A program made the translations under genes and the position numbers. The notes under the pieces were generated by a model. That model worked only from the letters and a program-made list of their open reading frames with translations, was not told the DNA's origin and did no database searches. DNA of 63,866 nt from Paractinoplanes ferrugineus (lineage in GTDB: Bacteria; Actinomycetota; Actinomycetes; Mycobacteriales; Micromonosporaceae), in contig NZ_BOMM01000076.1 in assembly GCF_016862195.1 (NCBI RefSeq), forward strand, positions 1 through 63,866, in the 5' to 3' direction. Positions 49,857 to 60,847 of this stretch are shown piece after piece. How positions within the stretch are numbered: position 1 is the first letter of the stretch; every line of letters begins with the position of its first letter.

Positions 49857-50996
49857 TCAGGAAGCGACGAGGGCCTTGATGCTGACCGTGGCGGCGCCCC
49901 GGGCCCACTCCTCGAACGGCAGCGGCCGGATCGACAGCGGGCAATCGGCCGCCGCGCCGAAGGCCTGCCGCTGGAAACCGGCCCGGATGTGCGGCTCGAA
50001 CAGGTCGTAGGCGGACAGGCCCTCGCCGGAGACGACGATCCGGGCCGGGCCGACCAGGTTGGCGACCGCGGCGATGCCGGCGCCGATCGCGGTGCCGGCG
50101 CGGGCGAAGACGGCGCCGAGCGGGGCGTCGCCGGCCCGGGCCAGCGCCACCGCGTCGTCGAGGGTGAGCCCGGGGCGGCCGCTGACCTCGCGGGCCCGGC
50201 CGACGATGGCGTCGGTGCCGGCGACGGCCTCGACGCAGCCGCGGCTGCCGCAGTGGCAGGCGGGTCCGTCGACGTCGAAGCCGACGTGGCCGATCTCGCC
50301 GGCCACCCCGTGCGCACCGGAGACCAGCCGGCCGTTGACGACGAGGCCGCAGCCGATGCCGGCGCCGACGGTCACCAGGGCGAACGAGTCGGCGCCGACG
50401 CCCTCGCCGAACCACTGCTCGGCGGTGGTCAGCGCCTTGACGTCGTTCTCGACGGTGACGGTCAGTCCGGTGCTCCGGGCGGCGAGCTCGCCCAGCGGCA
50501 CGTCGCGCCAGTGCAGGAACGGCGAGTAACGCACCAGGCCGGTGGCCTGGTCGACGTCGCCGGAGACGGCCAGGCCGAGCCGGTGGGCGCGGTCACGGTA
50601 GGACCCGAGCAGGTCGTCGACCAACTCGGCGAGCTCGGCCAGGACGTGCTCGACGTCGGCGGCGACCAGCCGGCGGTGCGCCGAGGCCCGGACTTCGGCC
50701 CGCAGGTCGCAGAGCACCCCGATGAGCTCGTCCCCGGTGATCTTGACGCCGACGAAGAACTCCCGGCCGGCCCGGACGGTCAGCGGGCTGGCCGGGCGGC
50801 CGGCACCGGGCCCGGTGCGCTCGGTCGCGGCCAGTTCCTCGAGGTAACCCAGCTCGATGAGCGGACGCGCCGCCTTGGTGACGGCGGCCGACGACAGGCC
50901 CAGGCGGCGGGCGAGGGCGACGCGGCTGAGCGGCCCCTCGGTGAGCACAGCCGTGAACACGGACGTCACCGCGGGCGCCGTGGCGTCGGGAAACAT
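49857..50996 (-). CDS. ROK family transcriptional regulator (XylR/NagC type)
   Basis: A 379-residue regulator. The N-terminal HTH (about residues 20-60) is GPLSRVALARRLGLSSAAVTKAARPLIELGYLEE. The ROK domain (about 80-370) has FFVGVKITGDELIGVLCDL, VENDVKALTTAEQWFG and FALVTVGAGIGCGLVVNG. The zinc site is HVGFDVDGPACHCGSRGCVEA with the CxCGxxGCxE motif. It is divergent from the GH36 alpha-galactosidase, so galactose or a galactoside is the likely inducer. The 105-bp gap carries an AT-rich candidate operator. Confidence 0.92.
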   Translation of the reverse strand: MFPDATAPAVTSVFTAVLTEGPLSRVALARRLGLSSAAVTKAARPLIELGYLEELAATERTGPGAGRPASPLTVRAGREFFVGVKITGDELIGVLCDLRAEVRASAHRRLVAADVEHVLAELAELVDDLLGSYRDRAHRLGLAVSGDVDQATGLVRYSPFLHWRDVPLGELAARSTGLTVTVENDVKALTTAEQWFGEGVGADSFALVTVGAGIGCGLVVNGRLVSGAHGVAGEIGHVGFDVDGPACHCGSRGCVEAVAGTDAIVGRAREVSGRPGLTLDDAVALARAGDAPLGAVFARAGTAIGAGIAAVANLVGPARIVVSGEGLSAYDLFEPHIRAGFQRQAFGAAADCPLSIRPLPFEEWARGAATVSIKALVAS

Positions 50997-51101
50997 ATCC
51001 GAAAGTTAGGCACAATAATTTCCTTCGTCAAGTATTGATTCGGCGGCGAAGGCCGACCTACGCTCGCCGAACCCACCGACGCCCGTCTGCCGAGGACCCC
51101 C
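50997..51101. promoter_or_regulatory. divergent promoter of ROK regulator and alpha-galactosidase
   Basis: This is an AT-rich 105-bp region. gttaggcacaataattt (51005-51021) resembles the TTAGG... half-sites of ROK-family operators, and ccttcgtcaagtattga (51022-51038) is a likely promoter core. It is the only control region for both genes. Confidence 0.4.
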
Positions 51102-53186
51102 ATGCCCGACCTGCATTTCGAGCCGGACCAGCGGCTCTGGCTGCTGCACACGCCGTCGACGTCCTATGCCGTCCGGCTCGACGACGACGACAACGTGCGG
51201 CATCTGCACTGGGGTGCACCGCTGACCCCGGCGCAGGCGCGGGAGCTGGCCGCGCGCACCCCACCGGCGGGCAGCAGCTTCGACACCGTCGGTGGCCCGG
51301 AGGAGTTGGCCGTGGAAGGTGGCGCCCGCTTCGGGCCGGCCGGCCTGCGGGTGCGTTTCGCCGACGGCAGCCGCGGCGTCGAGTGGCGCTACGCCGGCCA
51401 CGACACCGACGCCGGTCACCTGCGCATCCACCTCGACGACCGGCACTACCCGCTGCGCGTCACCCTGCATTACCGGGTGCACGACGACAGCGACGTGATC
51501 GAGCGGTGGACGACCGTCGAGAACCGGGGCGAGAAGATCACCGTGCAGCGGGCCGACAGCGCGGCCTGGACCCTGCCGCACCGCGCCGACTACCGGATGA
51601 GTCACCTGGTCGGCGCCTGGAACAGCGAGTTCCGGCTGCGCCGCACCGAGGTGCCGATCGCCGAGACGGTCCTGACCAGCCGCCGCGGGATGACCAGTCA
51701 CCAGGCCAACCCCTGGCTCGCTCTGGACGACGGCACCGCCGACGAGGAACACGGCGAGGTGTGGAGCACCGCGCTGGCCTGGAGCGGCAGCTGGCGGATC
51801 ACCCTGCACCGCGATCCGGCCGGCCGCGCCACATGGACCGGCGGCCACGGCCACGACGGACTCGCGTGGTCGCTGGAACCGGGCGAGACCCTGCGGACAC
51901 CGGTGTTCGCCGGGCTCTACACCGGCGGCGGGTTCGGGGCGGCGAGCCGGGCCTGGCACGCGTACGTCAGCCGGCACGTCCTGCCCCGTCCCGAGGAGAC
52001 CCGGCCGGTGCTCTACAACTCCTGGGAGGCCACCGGTTTCGACGTCGACGAGGCCGGCCAGACGGCCCTGGCCGCGCGGGCCGCCCGGCTCGGCGCCGAG
52101 CTGTTCGTGGTCGACGACGGCTGGTTCGGCGCCAGGGTCAGCGACCGCGCCGGCCTCGGCGACTGGACGCCCAACCCGGACCGCTTCCCGCACGGTCTGC
52201 GCCCGCTGGCCGCCGAGGTGCACCGGCTGGGCATGCTCTTCGGCCTGTGGGTCGAGCCGGAGATGGTCAACCCCGACAGCGATCTCTACCGGGAACACCC
52301 GGACTGGGTGCTGCACATGGCCCACCGCGGCCGTACCGAGATGCGCAACCAGCTCGTGCTGAACCTCGCCCGGCCGGACACCCGCGAGTGGGCCTACGCC
52401 TGGCTCGACCGGCTGGTCGCCGAGAACGACATCGACTTCCTCAAGTGGGACGCCAACCGCCCGTTCACCGAGGCCGGCTGGCCCGGCCACGAGGACCCCG
52501 ACCGGCTGTGGCTCGACCACACCCGGGCCGTCTACCAGATCATGGACCGACTCCGCGCCGCCCACCCGGGGCTGCGGATCGAGGCCTGCTCCGGCGGCGG
52601 CGGGCGGGCCGACCTCGGCATCATCGCCCGCACCGACCAGGTGTGGACCTCCGACAACACCGATCCGGTCGACCGGATCGGCATCCAGCACGGTTTCGGT
52701 CAGCTCTTCCCGGCCCGGGTGATGGGTGCCTGGGTGACCGACAGCCCGAACGTGGCCACCGCCCGGCGGACCCCGCTGCGCTTCCGCTTCCACGTCGCGA
52801 TGGCCGGCGCGCTGGGCCTCGGCGGCGACCTCACCACGTGGTCCGAGGACGAGCTGACGGAGGCCGCCGAGCTGGTCGCGGCGTACAAGGAGATCCGGCC
52901 GGTGGTCCAGCTCGGCACCGCCCACCGGCTGACCGGCGACGGCCGGCTGACCGGGGTCGGCTACGCCCACGAGGACCAGTTCGTGGTGCTCGCCTGGTGC
53001 CCGGAACGGCCGTTCGGCCACGACCCCGCCCCGCTGCGACTGACCGGGATCGAGGCCGGCGCCGACTACCTCGATCAGGACACCGGGGTGGTGCACTCCG
53101 GTGCCGTACTCCTGGGGTCCGGTCTTCCGCTTGCCCTGCCCGAGGGTGAGCACGCCAGTGCGCTGATCCGGCTCCGGAAGGTCTGA
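51102..53186 (+). CDS. GH36 alpha-galactosidase (cytosolic)
   Basis: A 694-residue enzyme without a signal peptide. The N-terminal beta-sandwich (about residues 1-290) is followed by a TIM barrel with the GH36 hallmarks VLYNSWEATGFDVDE and LFVVDDGWFG. The nucleophile is Asp450 in DFLKWDANRPF, the substrate loop is EACSGGGGRADLG, and the acid/base is Asp518 in WTSDNTDPVDR. It hydrolyses alpha-1,6-galactose from melibiose, raffinose or galactomannan fragments with retention. The length is normal for bacterial GH36. It is controlled by the divergent ROK protein (inference) and ends at a strong terminator. Confidence 0.95.
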   Translation: MPDLHFEPDQRLWLLHTPSTSYAVRLDDDDNVRHLHWGAPLTPAQARELAARTPPAGSSFDTVGGPEELAVEGGARFGPAGLRVRFADGSRGVEWRYAGHDTDAGHLRIHLDDRHYPLRVTLHYRVHDDSDVIERWTTVENRGEKITVQRADSAAWTLPHRADYRMSHLVGAWNSEFRLRRTEVPIAETVLTSRRGMTSHQANPWLALDDGTADEEHGEVWSTALAWSGSWRITLHRDPAGRATWTGGHGHDGLAWSLEPGETLRTPVFAGLYTGGGFGAASRAWHAYVSRHVLPRPEETRPVLYNSWEATGFDVDEAGQTALAARAARLGAELFVVDDGWFGARVSDRAGLGDWTPNPDRFPHGLRPLAAEVHRLGMLFGLWVEPEMVNPDSDLYREHPDWVLHMAHRGRTEMRNQLVLNLARPDTREWAYAWLDRLVAENDIDFLKWDANRPFTEAGWPGHEDPDRLWLDHTRAVYQIMDRLRAAHPGLRIEACSGGGGRADLGIIARTDQVWTSDNTDPVDRIGIQHGFGQLFPARVMGAWVTDSPNVATARRTPLRFRFHVAMAGALGLGGDLTTWSEDELTEAAELVAAYKEIRPVVQLGTAHRLTGDGRLTGVGYAHEDQFVVLAWCPERPFGHDPAPLRLTGIEAGADYLDQDTGVVHSGAVLLGSGLPLALPEGEHASALIRLRKV

Positions 53187-53189
53187 CAC

Positions 53190-53233
53190 CCGTCGTCCCC
53201 GGCGGACCTGTCACGTTCCGCCGGGGACGACGG
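53190..53233. terminator. strong bidirectional hairpin terminator
   Basis: A perfect 17-bp stem (53190-53206 with 53217-53233) has a 10-base loop. It lies 3 bases after the GH36 stop and 20 bases before the convergent lon stop. Confidence 0.85.
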
Positions 53234-53252
53234 TGCCATCCGGATCGTCGGC

Positions 53253-55562
<2,310 letters not shown>

Positions 55563-55578
55563 TCGGCACCTCCGAGAA

Positions 55579-55599
55579 GTTGAGTACGGTCCGCTCAAC
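55579..55599. promoter_or_regulatory. HAIR-like HspR operator upstream of lon
   Basis: gTTGAGT-7-GCTCAAc matches the HspR-binding HAIR consensus CTTGAGT-N7-ACTCAAG at most arm positions. It lies 17 bp before the lon start. HspR control of lon is established in Streptomyces. Confidence 0.65.
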
Positions 55600-55691
55600 C
55601 GCGGCGGCCCGACCGATCTTCCAGCGTTCACTGCCAGCGAAAATCCGCGCGGGCCTTGCCTCCCCTCGAGGTCCGCCACCAGGCTGCTCGG

Positions 55692-56738
55692 ATGACCGTG
55701 GACCTCCGGGATCGGCACGTGCGTGCGGTGACACCGGCTGAGCAGTCGCCGCACTCCTACTTCGTCTTCGCGGACGGCCGGCTGCTGCGGGTAGGCGCCG
55801 GAAGCACGAGGTGCGACCCGATCGCCGAGGTGCCGAGCATCCGCGAGATCGGCCCCGGGACAGGCGAGGGCCGGGAATCGGAGCTCAGGCTTTACGTCCA
55901 TGGCCCCTGGGTGTGCGTGACCGAACGGTTCGGCGTCAACGCGGCCCTGGTCAACACCGCCACCGGGGCGGTACGCGAGCTCAGCCGGGCCGACTACCAC
56001 GCGGACGTGTCCAGCTACTCCATCGGCTTCCTCGACCGGGGCGGGCGCACCCTGCTCGTCGCCCAGACCCGGTGGAACCGCCTGGACGTCTTCGACGCCG
56101 CGAGCGGCGCCTGCTTGACCGAACGTATCGGGGAGGTCGAGGACATCGACTATTTCCACTCGTTGCTGCACGTCTCGCCCGACTCACGCCACTTCCTGAG
56201 CAACGGCTGGGTGTGGGCCCCCGTCGACATGGTGCGGGTCTTCACCACCGAGGCGTTCCTGACCGGTTACGAGCCGACGAGCATCCCGGTCGGCACCGCT
56301 TTCGGCTACAACTGGGATCGGCCGTGCACGTTCGTCGACGCCCGGACGTTCGTGCTCGCCCTGGACGACGAAGCGGCTGAACACCCGTACCGTCAGCTGG
56401 CTTTCTTCGATGTTCCGGGCGAGCCGGACGAGCGGCTGGAGCCGCACACCCTGGTGAGTTGCGACGTGTTCCCCCGCAACGAGCACGGCGAGGTCAAGGG
56501 CGAACTGCACTACGACCCCGAGTCGCGGCACTTGGTCGCGCTGACCGACGGCGCCGGCGCCTTCCTCGTGTCGCCGGCGGGCGAGGTGTCGGCCCGCCTG
56601 CCTGATCTGATGGTCGGCGGCCACGGCGGCCAAGCCGGCTGGTCGTACGCACCGCGACACCGGGTGTTCTTTCGCTGGAACGGTGGTTCCGGCATCGAAG
56701 AACGCCGGATCCAGGACTGCGACAGGGCGGAACCATGA
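55692..56738 (+). CDS. conserved-looking propeller-like protein, unknown function
   Basis: A 348-residue cytosolic protein without signal peptide or membrane segment. WD-like or YncE-like blades are suggested by SYFVFADGRLLRVGAG, WVCVTERFGVNAALVNTATGAVRELS, RTLLVAQTRWNRLDVFDAASGACL, YFHSLLHVSPDSRHFLSNGWVW and HLVALTDGAGAFLVSPAGEV. No catalytic motif was seen. The start at 55692 has only a weak AGG upstream. It is divergent from lon over 129 bp. Some actinomycetes carry similar single-copy proteins of unknown role (from memory, not checked). Confidence 0.6.
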   Translation: MTVDLRDRHVRAVTPAEQSPHSYFVFADGRLLRVGAGSTRCDPIAEVPSIREIGPGTGEGRESELRLYVHGPWVCVTERFGVNAALVNTATGAVRELSRADYHADVSSYSIGFLDRGGRTLLVAQTRWNRLDVFDAASGACLTERIGEVEDIDYFHSLLHVSPDSRHFLSNGWVWAPVDMVRVFTTEAFLTGYEPTSIPVGTAFGYNWDRPCTFVDARTFVLALDDEAAEHPYRQLAFFDVPGEPDERLEPHTLVSCDVFPRNEHGEVKGELHYDPESRHLVALTDGAGAFLVSPAGEVSARLPDLMVGGHGGQAGWSYAPRHRVFFRWNGGSGIEERRIQDCDRAEP

Positions 56739-56762
56739 CACGCGCCCCCGGGCGGGCGTCAT
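56735..56762. terminator. imperfect hairpin terminator
   Basis: atgacacgcgccc pairs with gggcgggcgtcat with two mismatches. It overlaps the stop codon of the upstream gene. Confidence 0.45.
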
Positions 56763-56847
56763 CTGCGTGACTCCGGTTGCCGGCGGAGCGGCGACTGCGG
56801 CTTTTGTCGTAATTTGTACCTTGTCTGATCCGAGATGAGGAGCTGCC

Positions 56848-58008
56848 GTGAAACGTCATGCTTTGTCGATCGTCCTGGCCGCCGTGCTCAGTGTCGCCGC
56901 CGGGGCCGGCCCGGCGGCGGCCGGCGGGCCGGACGAGTGGGGGCAGGCCGCGGCGCACGCGACCGGCGACTTCTTCAACCCGGGCGAAAGCGTGCTGACC
57001 CCGTCGGTCGCCGGCCGGCTCCGGCCCCGCTGGACGGTCCCGATGAGCACGGTGAAGTGCGCGAACCCGTCCGGGCCGCTGGTCGCCTCGGGCCGGCTGA
57101 TCACCGCGGAGGCGTACCGGATCAGTGGTTATGACGCCGCAACCGGCGCGCTCAGATGGCGCACCGCGGTCGACGGCAATCGGGACATCGACCTGGCCGC
57201 CGTGGTCGGCGGCACCCTGCTCGCCCAGTACCGCAAGTGCACCTCGGGCAAGGCCTATCTGATCGCGCTCGACGTGAAGACCGGCGAGACCCGCTACGAA
57301 CGGCAGATCGCCGCCCCGATATACGGCCTGCTGGTCGACCGCGGTGTCGTGGTCGGCAGCGCGTGGGACGCCTCGACAAGCAAGTACGTGCTTCGCGGCT
57401 ATCGGATCGCCGACGGCGCACCGCTGTGGTCCCGGGTGGGAGTGGTGAACGGCGCGACCGTGTCGGCCGGCGGCCGGATGGTCGTCGACGGGGACGACGG
57501 GACGGCCGCCGCGGTCGACCTCACCACCGGTGAAACGGTGTGGACGGCGGGAAGCGGCTGCGCCATCCCGATCGGCGCCTCCACCGACGGCTCCCGGTTC
57601 TTCACGCGCTGCGACCCCGACGACCGGATCCGGACCCTCGACGCGTCCACCGGCAAACTGCTCGCGACCTTCTCCGACTACGGTGCGACGTTCGGCTTCG
57701 CCACCGACGGCGAGCGGGTCTACCTGAACACGTACGCCGACAAGGGCCTGCTCGCGGTGGACGCGGCCACCGGGCGCAAGGCCTGGAGCGCCTCCTTCGC
57801 CGACGACGCCCCGATCGAGTTCGCGCTCGGTGGTGGCGTCGTCTACGGGTGGCGCGCCGCCGGCAAGCCGCTCGCCGCGCTCGCGACGAACACCGGCAGC
57901 CCGATCAGACTCGGTGCCGACACCAGCGCGCTGCGGGGCGCACCGGTGGTTGCTGCCGGCCGGCTGTACGGCCGGACCGGCTCGACGCTGACGTGCTTCG
58001 CGCCCTAG
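56848..58008 (+). CDS. secreted PQQ-like beta-propeller protein
   Basis: A 386-residue protein with a signal peptide (HALSIVLAAVLSVAAGAGPAAA, cut near residue 26). It is followed by six or seven PQQ/quinoprotein-like repeats of the form DAATGALRWRTAV, LDVKTGETRYERQ, VDLTTGETVWTAG, LDASTGKLLATFS and VDAATGRKAWSAS. Such repeats form a propeller that often does not bind PQQ and may have a binding or scaffold role; no dehydrogenase residues are evident. The GTG at 56848 has GAGGAG 6 bases before it. No operon partner was identified. Confidence 0.8.
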   Translation: MKRHALSIVLAAVLSVAAGAGPAAAGGPDEWGQAAAHATGDFFNPGESVLTPSVAGRLRPRWTVPMSTVKCANPSGPLVASGRLITAEAYRISGYDAATGALRWRTAVDGNRDIDLAAVVGGTLLAQYRKCTSGKAYLIALDVKTGETRYERQIAAPIYGLLVDRGVVVGSAWDASTSKYVLRGYRIADGAPLWSRVGVVNGATVSAGGRMVVDGDDGTAAAVDLTTGETVWTAGSGCAIPIGASTDGSRFFTRCDPDDRIRTLDASTGKLLATFSDYGATFGFATDGERVYLNTYADKGLLAVDAATGRKAWSASFADDAPIEFALGGGVVYGWRAAGKPLAALATNTGSPIRLGADTSALRGAPVVAAGRLYGRTGSTLTCFAP

Positions 58009-58022
58009 CCGCGCCGGCCCGG

Positions 58023-58160
58023 TCAGGGAATGAGCACGAGTTTCCCCGGTGCGTGCCCGGCCATGCCGACCTCGTGGGCCTTCGCGGCCTCGGTGAGCGG
58101 GAAGGTGCTGTCGACGACGACTCGCAGGGCGCCCGACCCGGCGCGCTCGACGAGTACCGC
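58023..58160 (-). pseudogene. C-terminal fragment of a medium-chain oxidoreductase
   Basis: The minus strand reads AVLVERAGSGALRVVVDSTF, then PLTEAAKAHEVGMAGHAPGK and LVLIP before a stop. This is the typical last 45 residues of a quinone-reductase-like MDR protein. Nothing of its N-terminal GroES or Rossmann domain is found upstream. Upstream sequence is instead the broken kinase, so this is a truncated remnant joined to another gene. Confidence 0.65.
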
Positions 58161-58164
58161 TCGC

Positions 58165-58575
58165 GCCGGCGACGTTCGACGGCGGCCGCGGCCACCTGAC
58201 GCTCGCGGAGCACGGCGCGCTCCACGGCCCGGTCGTGCGGCGCGTACCGGAAGCGTCGATCCCCGCCCGGCCCGAGCGGGTCGAGGAGCAGCCGGTTCAG
58301 CGACTCGCCGGCGTGGGCGTCGAAGTAGCAGCCCTCGGCCGAGAACTCGCCACGGGCGTAGCGCCGCGCCGGCGGGAACAGGAAATCGTCGATCGTCGCC
58401 GGATGACGTGGCGGCCCCGGGCGCGCAGCACGACGGCCAACTCGTCGGCGAGCGTGGTCTTGCCCGAGGCGGGCGGGCCGTCGACGGCGATCCGCGCCGG
58501 GTGACCGACGGCGACCGACCCGGCGGCCTCGGCGGGACGGTCGAGCAACTCCTCGCGCGCCGGCCGGTGGGTCAC
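58165..58575 (-). pseudogene. frameshifted uridine kinase-like gene
   Basis: It starts at a GTG overlapping the TetR stop (GTGA). It reads RIAVDGPPASGKTTLADELA (P-loop) and VLRARGRHVIR, then the frame breaks near 58399-58403. After a one-base shift the expected continuation ATIDDFLFPPARRYARGEF, SAEGCYFDAHAGESLNRLLL and DPLGPGGDRRFRYAP follows. Homology then seems to fade into the oxidoreductase fragment. An intact member would be about 210 residues, so both a frameshift and a C-terminal loss are present. A sequencing error could explain only the frameshift. Confidence 0.65.
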
Positions 58576-59171
58576 GCCGGGCGCGTCGGCTGCGGCTGGC
58601 GCAGGCCGGTGACGAGCAGGGTGACGATGCGGCGTACGTCGTAGTTCGGGTCCCGCACGGTCCAGGCGACCAGGTCGCCGACGGCGCGGATCAGCTCGTA
58701 CGCCCGGATGTCGGCCACCACCTCGCCGGACCGGCGGGCCGCCTCGAGCAGGTCGGCGAGGACCGGCACCAGCCGGTCGAGGAAGAGCTGGTGCAGGGCC
58801 GTGTAGCCGGCGTCGTCGCCCTGCCACACCTTGGCCAGGCCGTGCTTGGTGCCGAGGAAGTCGACGAAGAGGTGGATCCAGTCGAGCAGCGCGGCGAACG
58901 GGGTCGGGGCGGCCGCGAGCAGGGTCGGTCCGGCCTGCGCGCACGCGTCGATCTGGTGCCGGTAGACCGCGACCATCAGGTCGGCCCGGGTCGGGAAGTG
59001 GCGGTAGAGCGTGCCCATGCCCACGCCGGCGGCGGCGGCCACCTCGCGGACGGTGGCTCCGACACCGGAGGTCGCGAACACCTCGGCCGCCGCGTCGAGC
59101 AGCGCGCGCTCGTTGCGCGCGACGTCCGCCCGCCGTTTCGGGGCGGGGCTGCCCGGTTCCGTGGTCACCAC
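58572..59171 (-). CDS. TetR family transcriptional regulator
   Basis: A regulator of about 199 residues. The HTH is NERALLDAAAEVFATSGVGATVREVAAAAGVGMGTLYRHFPTRADLM (about residues 18-63). The C-terminal helical domain ends with VAWTVRDPNYDVRRIVTLLVTGLRQP, like the SbtR/TetR_C subfamily. Two adjacent GTGs (59171, 59168) are possible starts; the longer open frame upstream crosses the operators and is rejected. It is divergent from the alpha/beta hydrolase, with two exact 17-bp repeats between them that are its probable binding sites. Confidence 0.9.
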   Translation of the reverse strand: MVTTEPGSPAPKRRADVARNERALLDAAAEVFATSGVGATVREVAAAAGVGMGTLYRHFPTRADLMVAVYRHQIDACAQAGPTLLAAAPTPFAALLDWIHLFVDFLGTKHGLAKVWQGDDAGYTALHQLFLDRLVPVLADLLEAARRSGEVVADIRAYELIRAVGDLVAWTVRDPNYDVRRIVTLLVTGLRQPQPTRPA

Positions 59172-59210
59172 CGCCCGATTGTGCCACGGGCCTGTGCCAC
59201 GGGTCACGAA

Positions 59211-59254
59211 AAACGGAGCAACGTTCCGCGTACAGTGAAACGGAGCAACGTTCC
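59211..59254. promoter_or_regulatory. two exact 17-bp TetR operator repeats
   Basis: aaacggagcaacgttcc occurs at 59211-59227 and 59238-59254, 27 bp apart. Each contains GGAGCaaCGTTCC, an imperfect GGAAC/GTTCC-type dyad. They lie between the divergent TetR and hydrolase genes. Confidence 0.65.
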
Positions 59255-59274
59255 ACTGCTGGAAAGAGACCCCC

Positions 59275-60159
59275 ATGCCGATCTTCTCCGTCAAGCCCGT
59301 CGTCCTGCCGGCACCCGGCCGCGGCGACGACCTCCAGGTCCGCGTCACCGCCCCGACCGACGGCACCGGCCTCCCGGTGATCGTCTTCGCGCACGGCTTC
59401 GGCGGGGCGATGGACTGGTACGACCCGCTCGTCGACCACTGGGCCGCGAACGGCTTCGTCGTCGTCCAACCGACCTTCCTGGACTCCGCGACGCTCGGCG
59501 TCACCCCGGCCGATCCGCGCTACCCCACCATCTGGCAGACCCGCGTCGACGACCTGGAACGCGTCCTCGACGACCTCGCCACGGTCCTGGCCGCGGTGCC
59601 CGACCTGGCCGAGCGTGTCGACCTCGAGCGGCTCGCCGTCGCCGGGCACTCGTGGGGCGGGCAGTCCGCCGGCATGCTGCTCGGCGCCCGCGTGCTCGAC
59701 GCCGACGGCCGGCCGGGCCCGGACCGCACCGACCCCCGGGTCAAAGCCGGCGTACTGCTGGCCACGACCGGGCTCGGCGGGGAGGAGTTGGTGCCGTTCG
59801 CCCGGGAGCACTTCTCCTTCATGAACCCCGACTTCGACCAGCTGAAGACACCGACCCTGGTCGTCGCCGGCGATGACGACCAGTCCCAGCTCTCGACCCG
59901 CGGGCCGGACTGGTTCACCGACGTCCACCGGCTCAGTCCGGGGGCACGGAGCCTGGTCACGGTGTTCGGCGGACAACATTCGCTCGGCGGCATCCACGGC
60001 TACCGCGCCGCCGACACAACCGACGAGAGCCCGGCGCGGGTCGAGCTGATCCGGCGGTCGTCGACGGCATTTCTGCGGACGGCGCTCGGCATCGACCCCA
60101 CCGCGTGGGACACCGAGGTCGCGACGCCCCACCCGGCCGGCCGCATCGACTCGAAGTGA
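59275..60159 (+). CDS. alpha/beta hydrolase, chlorophyllase/dienelactone-hydrolase-like
   Basis: A 294-residue cytosolic enzyme. LPVIVFAHGFGGAMDWYDPL supplies the oxyanion region. The nucleophile elbow is VAGHSWGGQSAGML, a later Asp is in VVAGDDDQSQL, and the likely His is in FGGQHSLGGIHGY. This layout fits the chlorophyllase-like/platelet-activating-factor-acetylhydrolase group of esterases. A GAAAGAG lies before the ATG. It is probably induced when the divergent TetR releases the paired operators; the inducer is likely its ester substrate (inference). Confidence 0.88.
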   Translation: MPIFSVKPVVLPAPGRGDDLQVRVTAPTDGTGLPVIVFAHGFGGAMDWYDPLVDHWAANGFVVVQPTFLDSATLGVTPADPRYPTIWQTRVDDLERVLDDLATVLAAVPDLAERVDLERLAVAGHSWGGQSAGMLLGARVLDADGRPGPDRTDPRVKAGVLLATTGLGGEELVPFAREHFSFMNPDFDQLKTPTLVVAGDDDQSQLSTRGPDWFTDVHRLSPGARSLVTVFGGQHSLGGIHGYRAADTTDESPARVELIRRSSTAFLRTALGIDPTAWDTEVATPHPAGRIDSK

Positions 60160-60165
60160 ACCCCC

Positions 60166-60197
60166 GGCGCGCACCGGCCCTTGATCCGGTGCGCGCC
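60166..60197. terminator. hairpin terminator after the hydrolase gene
   Basis: A perfect 12-bp stem (60166-60177 with 60186-60197) with an 8-base loop lies 7 bases after the stop. Confidence 0.75.
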
Positions 60198-60278
60198 CCC
60201 ATGCTCAGCCACCCGGGCCGCGCCCGTCACCACCGCCGCGTTCGACGCAGCAACTGGACGTCGTCCCGTGCGCCCCAT

Positions 60279-60402
60279 CCCGAGTCGGGTCACCCTCATC
60301 CCAGATCAAATCGCCCCCACCCCGAGTCGGGTCGCCCTACCCCGGGCCGGGTCGGCCCCACGGGCCGGGTCGCCCTACCCCGGGCCGGGTCGGCCCCACG
60401 GG
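60279..60402. repeat. 21-bp minisatellite with an exact 38-bp-period duplication
   Basis: Units of about 21 bp around CCCGAGTCGGGTC or CCGGGCCGGGTCG are followed by a block duplicated exactly: gtcgccctaccccgggccgg and the following 14 bases occur at 60331 and again at 60369. The tract lies in a 688-bp gene-free stretch (60160-60847). Apart from a terminator and the promoter of the next gene, nothing else is seen there. Confidence 0.7.
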
Positions 60403-60811
60403 ACTAGGAAGAACGCCGCCACCAGCCTCGCCGCAGCGACCAATCCGCTGATCCCGGTGCCGGCCCCCACCGATTCCGGATGACGGCCGCCGTCACCGGC
60501 GGCAATCAGCACCACCGCAGGTGCCAGGACGAGCGGCCCCGCTCTTGGCCGCCTGCTCCTCGGAAAGGCCCCAGCCCCAGGCAACGTGAACCCCGTGAAG
60601 AAGGCCGCGACAGCAAGCCCCGGAACACCACGACCCAGCGCCCCACACCCCCGCCAAGCAGGAACGCGACATGAGTGCACAGTAGACCGTCCTCGCGACC
60701 CCCGGCAGCACCTCCATGTGACAAATTTTCGCCGCCACCCGGTCCAACAATTGTCTAGGCAAGCGCTCTCCCGGGGCCTGGATCAATTTCCGGATCGGCA
60801 TGATCGAATAT

Positions 60812-60841
60812 TTGCTCGGTCCATTCTTGGGGCGCGATAAT
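60812..60841 (+). promoter_or_regulatory. promoter of the repeat gene, possibly leaderless
   Basis: TTGCTC (60812-60817), an 18-base spacer and GATAAT (60836-60841) end 6 bases before the ATG at 60848, with no ribosome site. This spacing would give a leaderless or nearly leaderless transcript. Confidence 0.5.
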
Positions 60842-60847
60842 GTTCGC

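Noticed and set aside
55563..56171. Upstream extension of the lon frame to 972 codons
   Set aside because: It is antisense to the propeller-like gene; the GTG with GGAGG at 55562 gives the normal Lon length.
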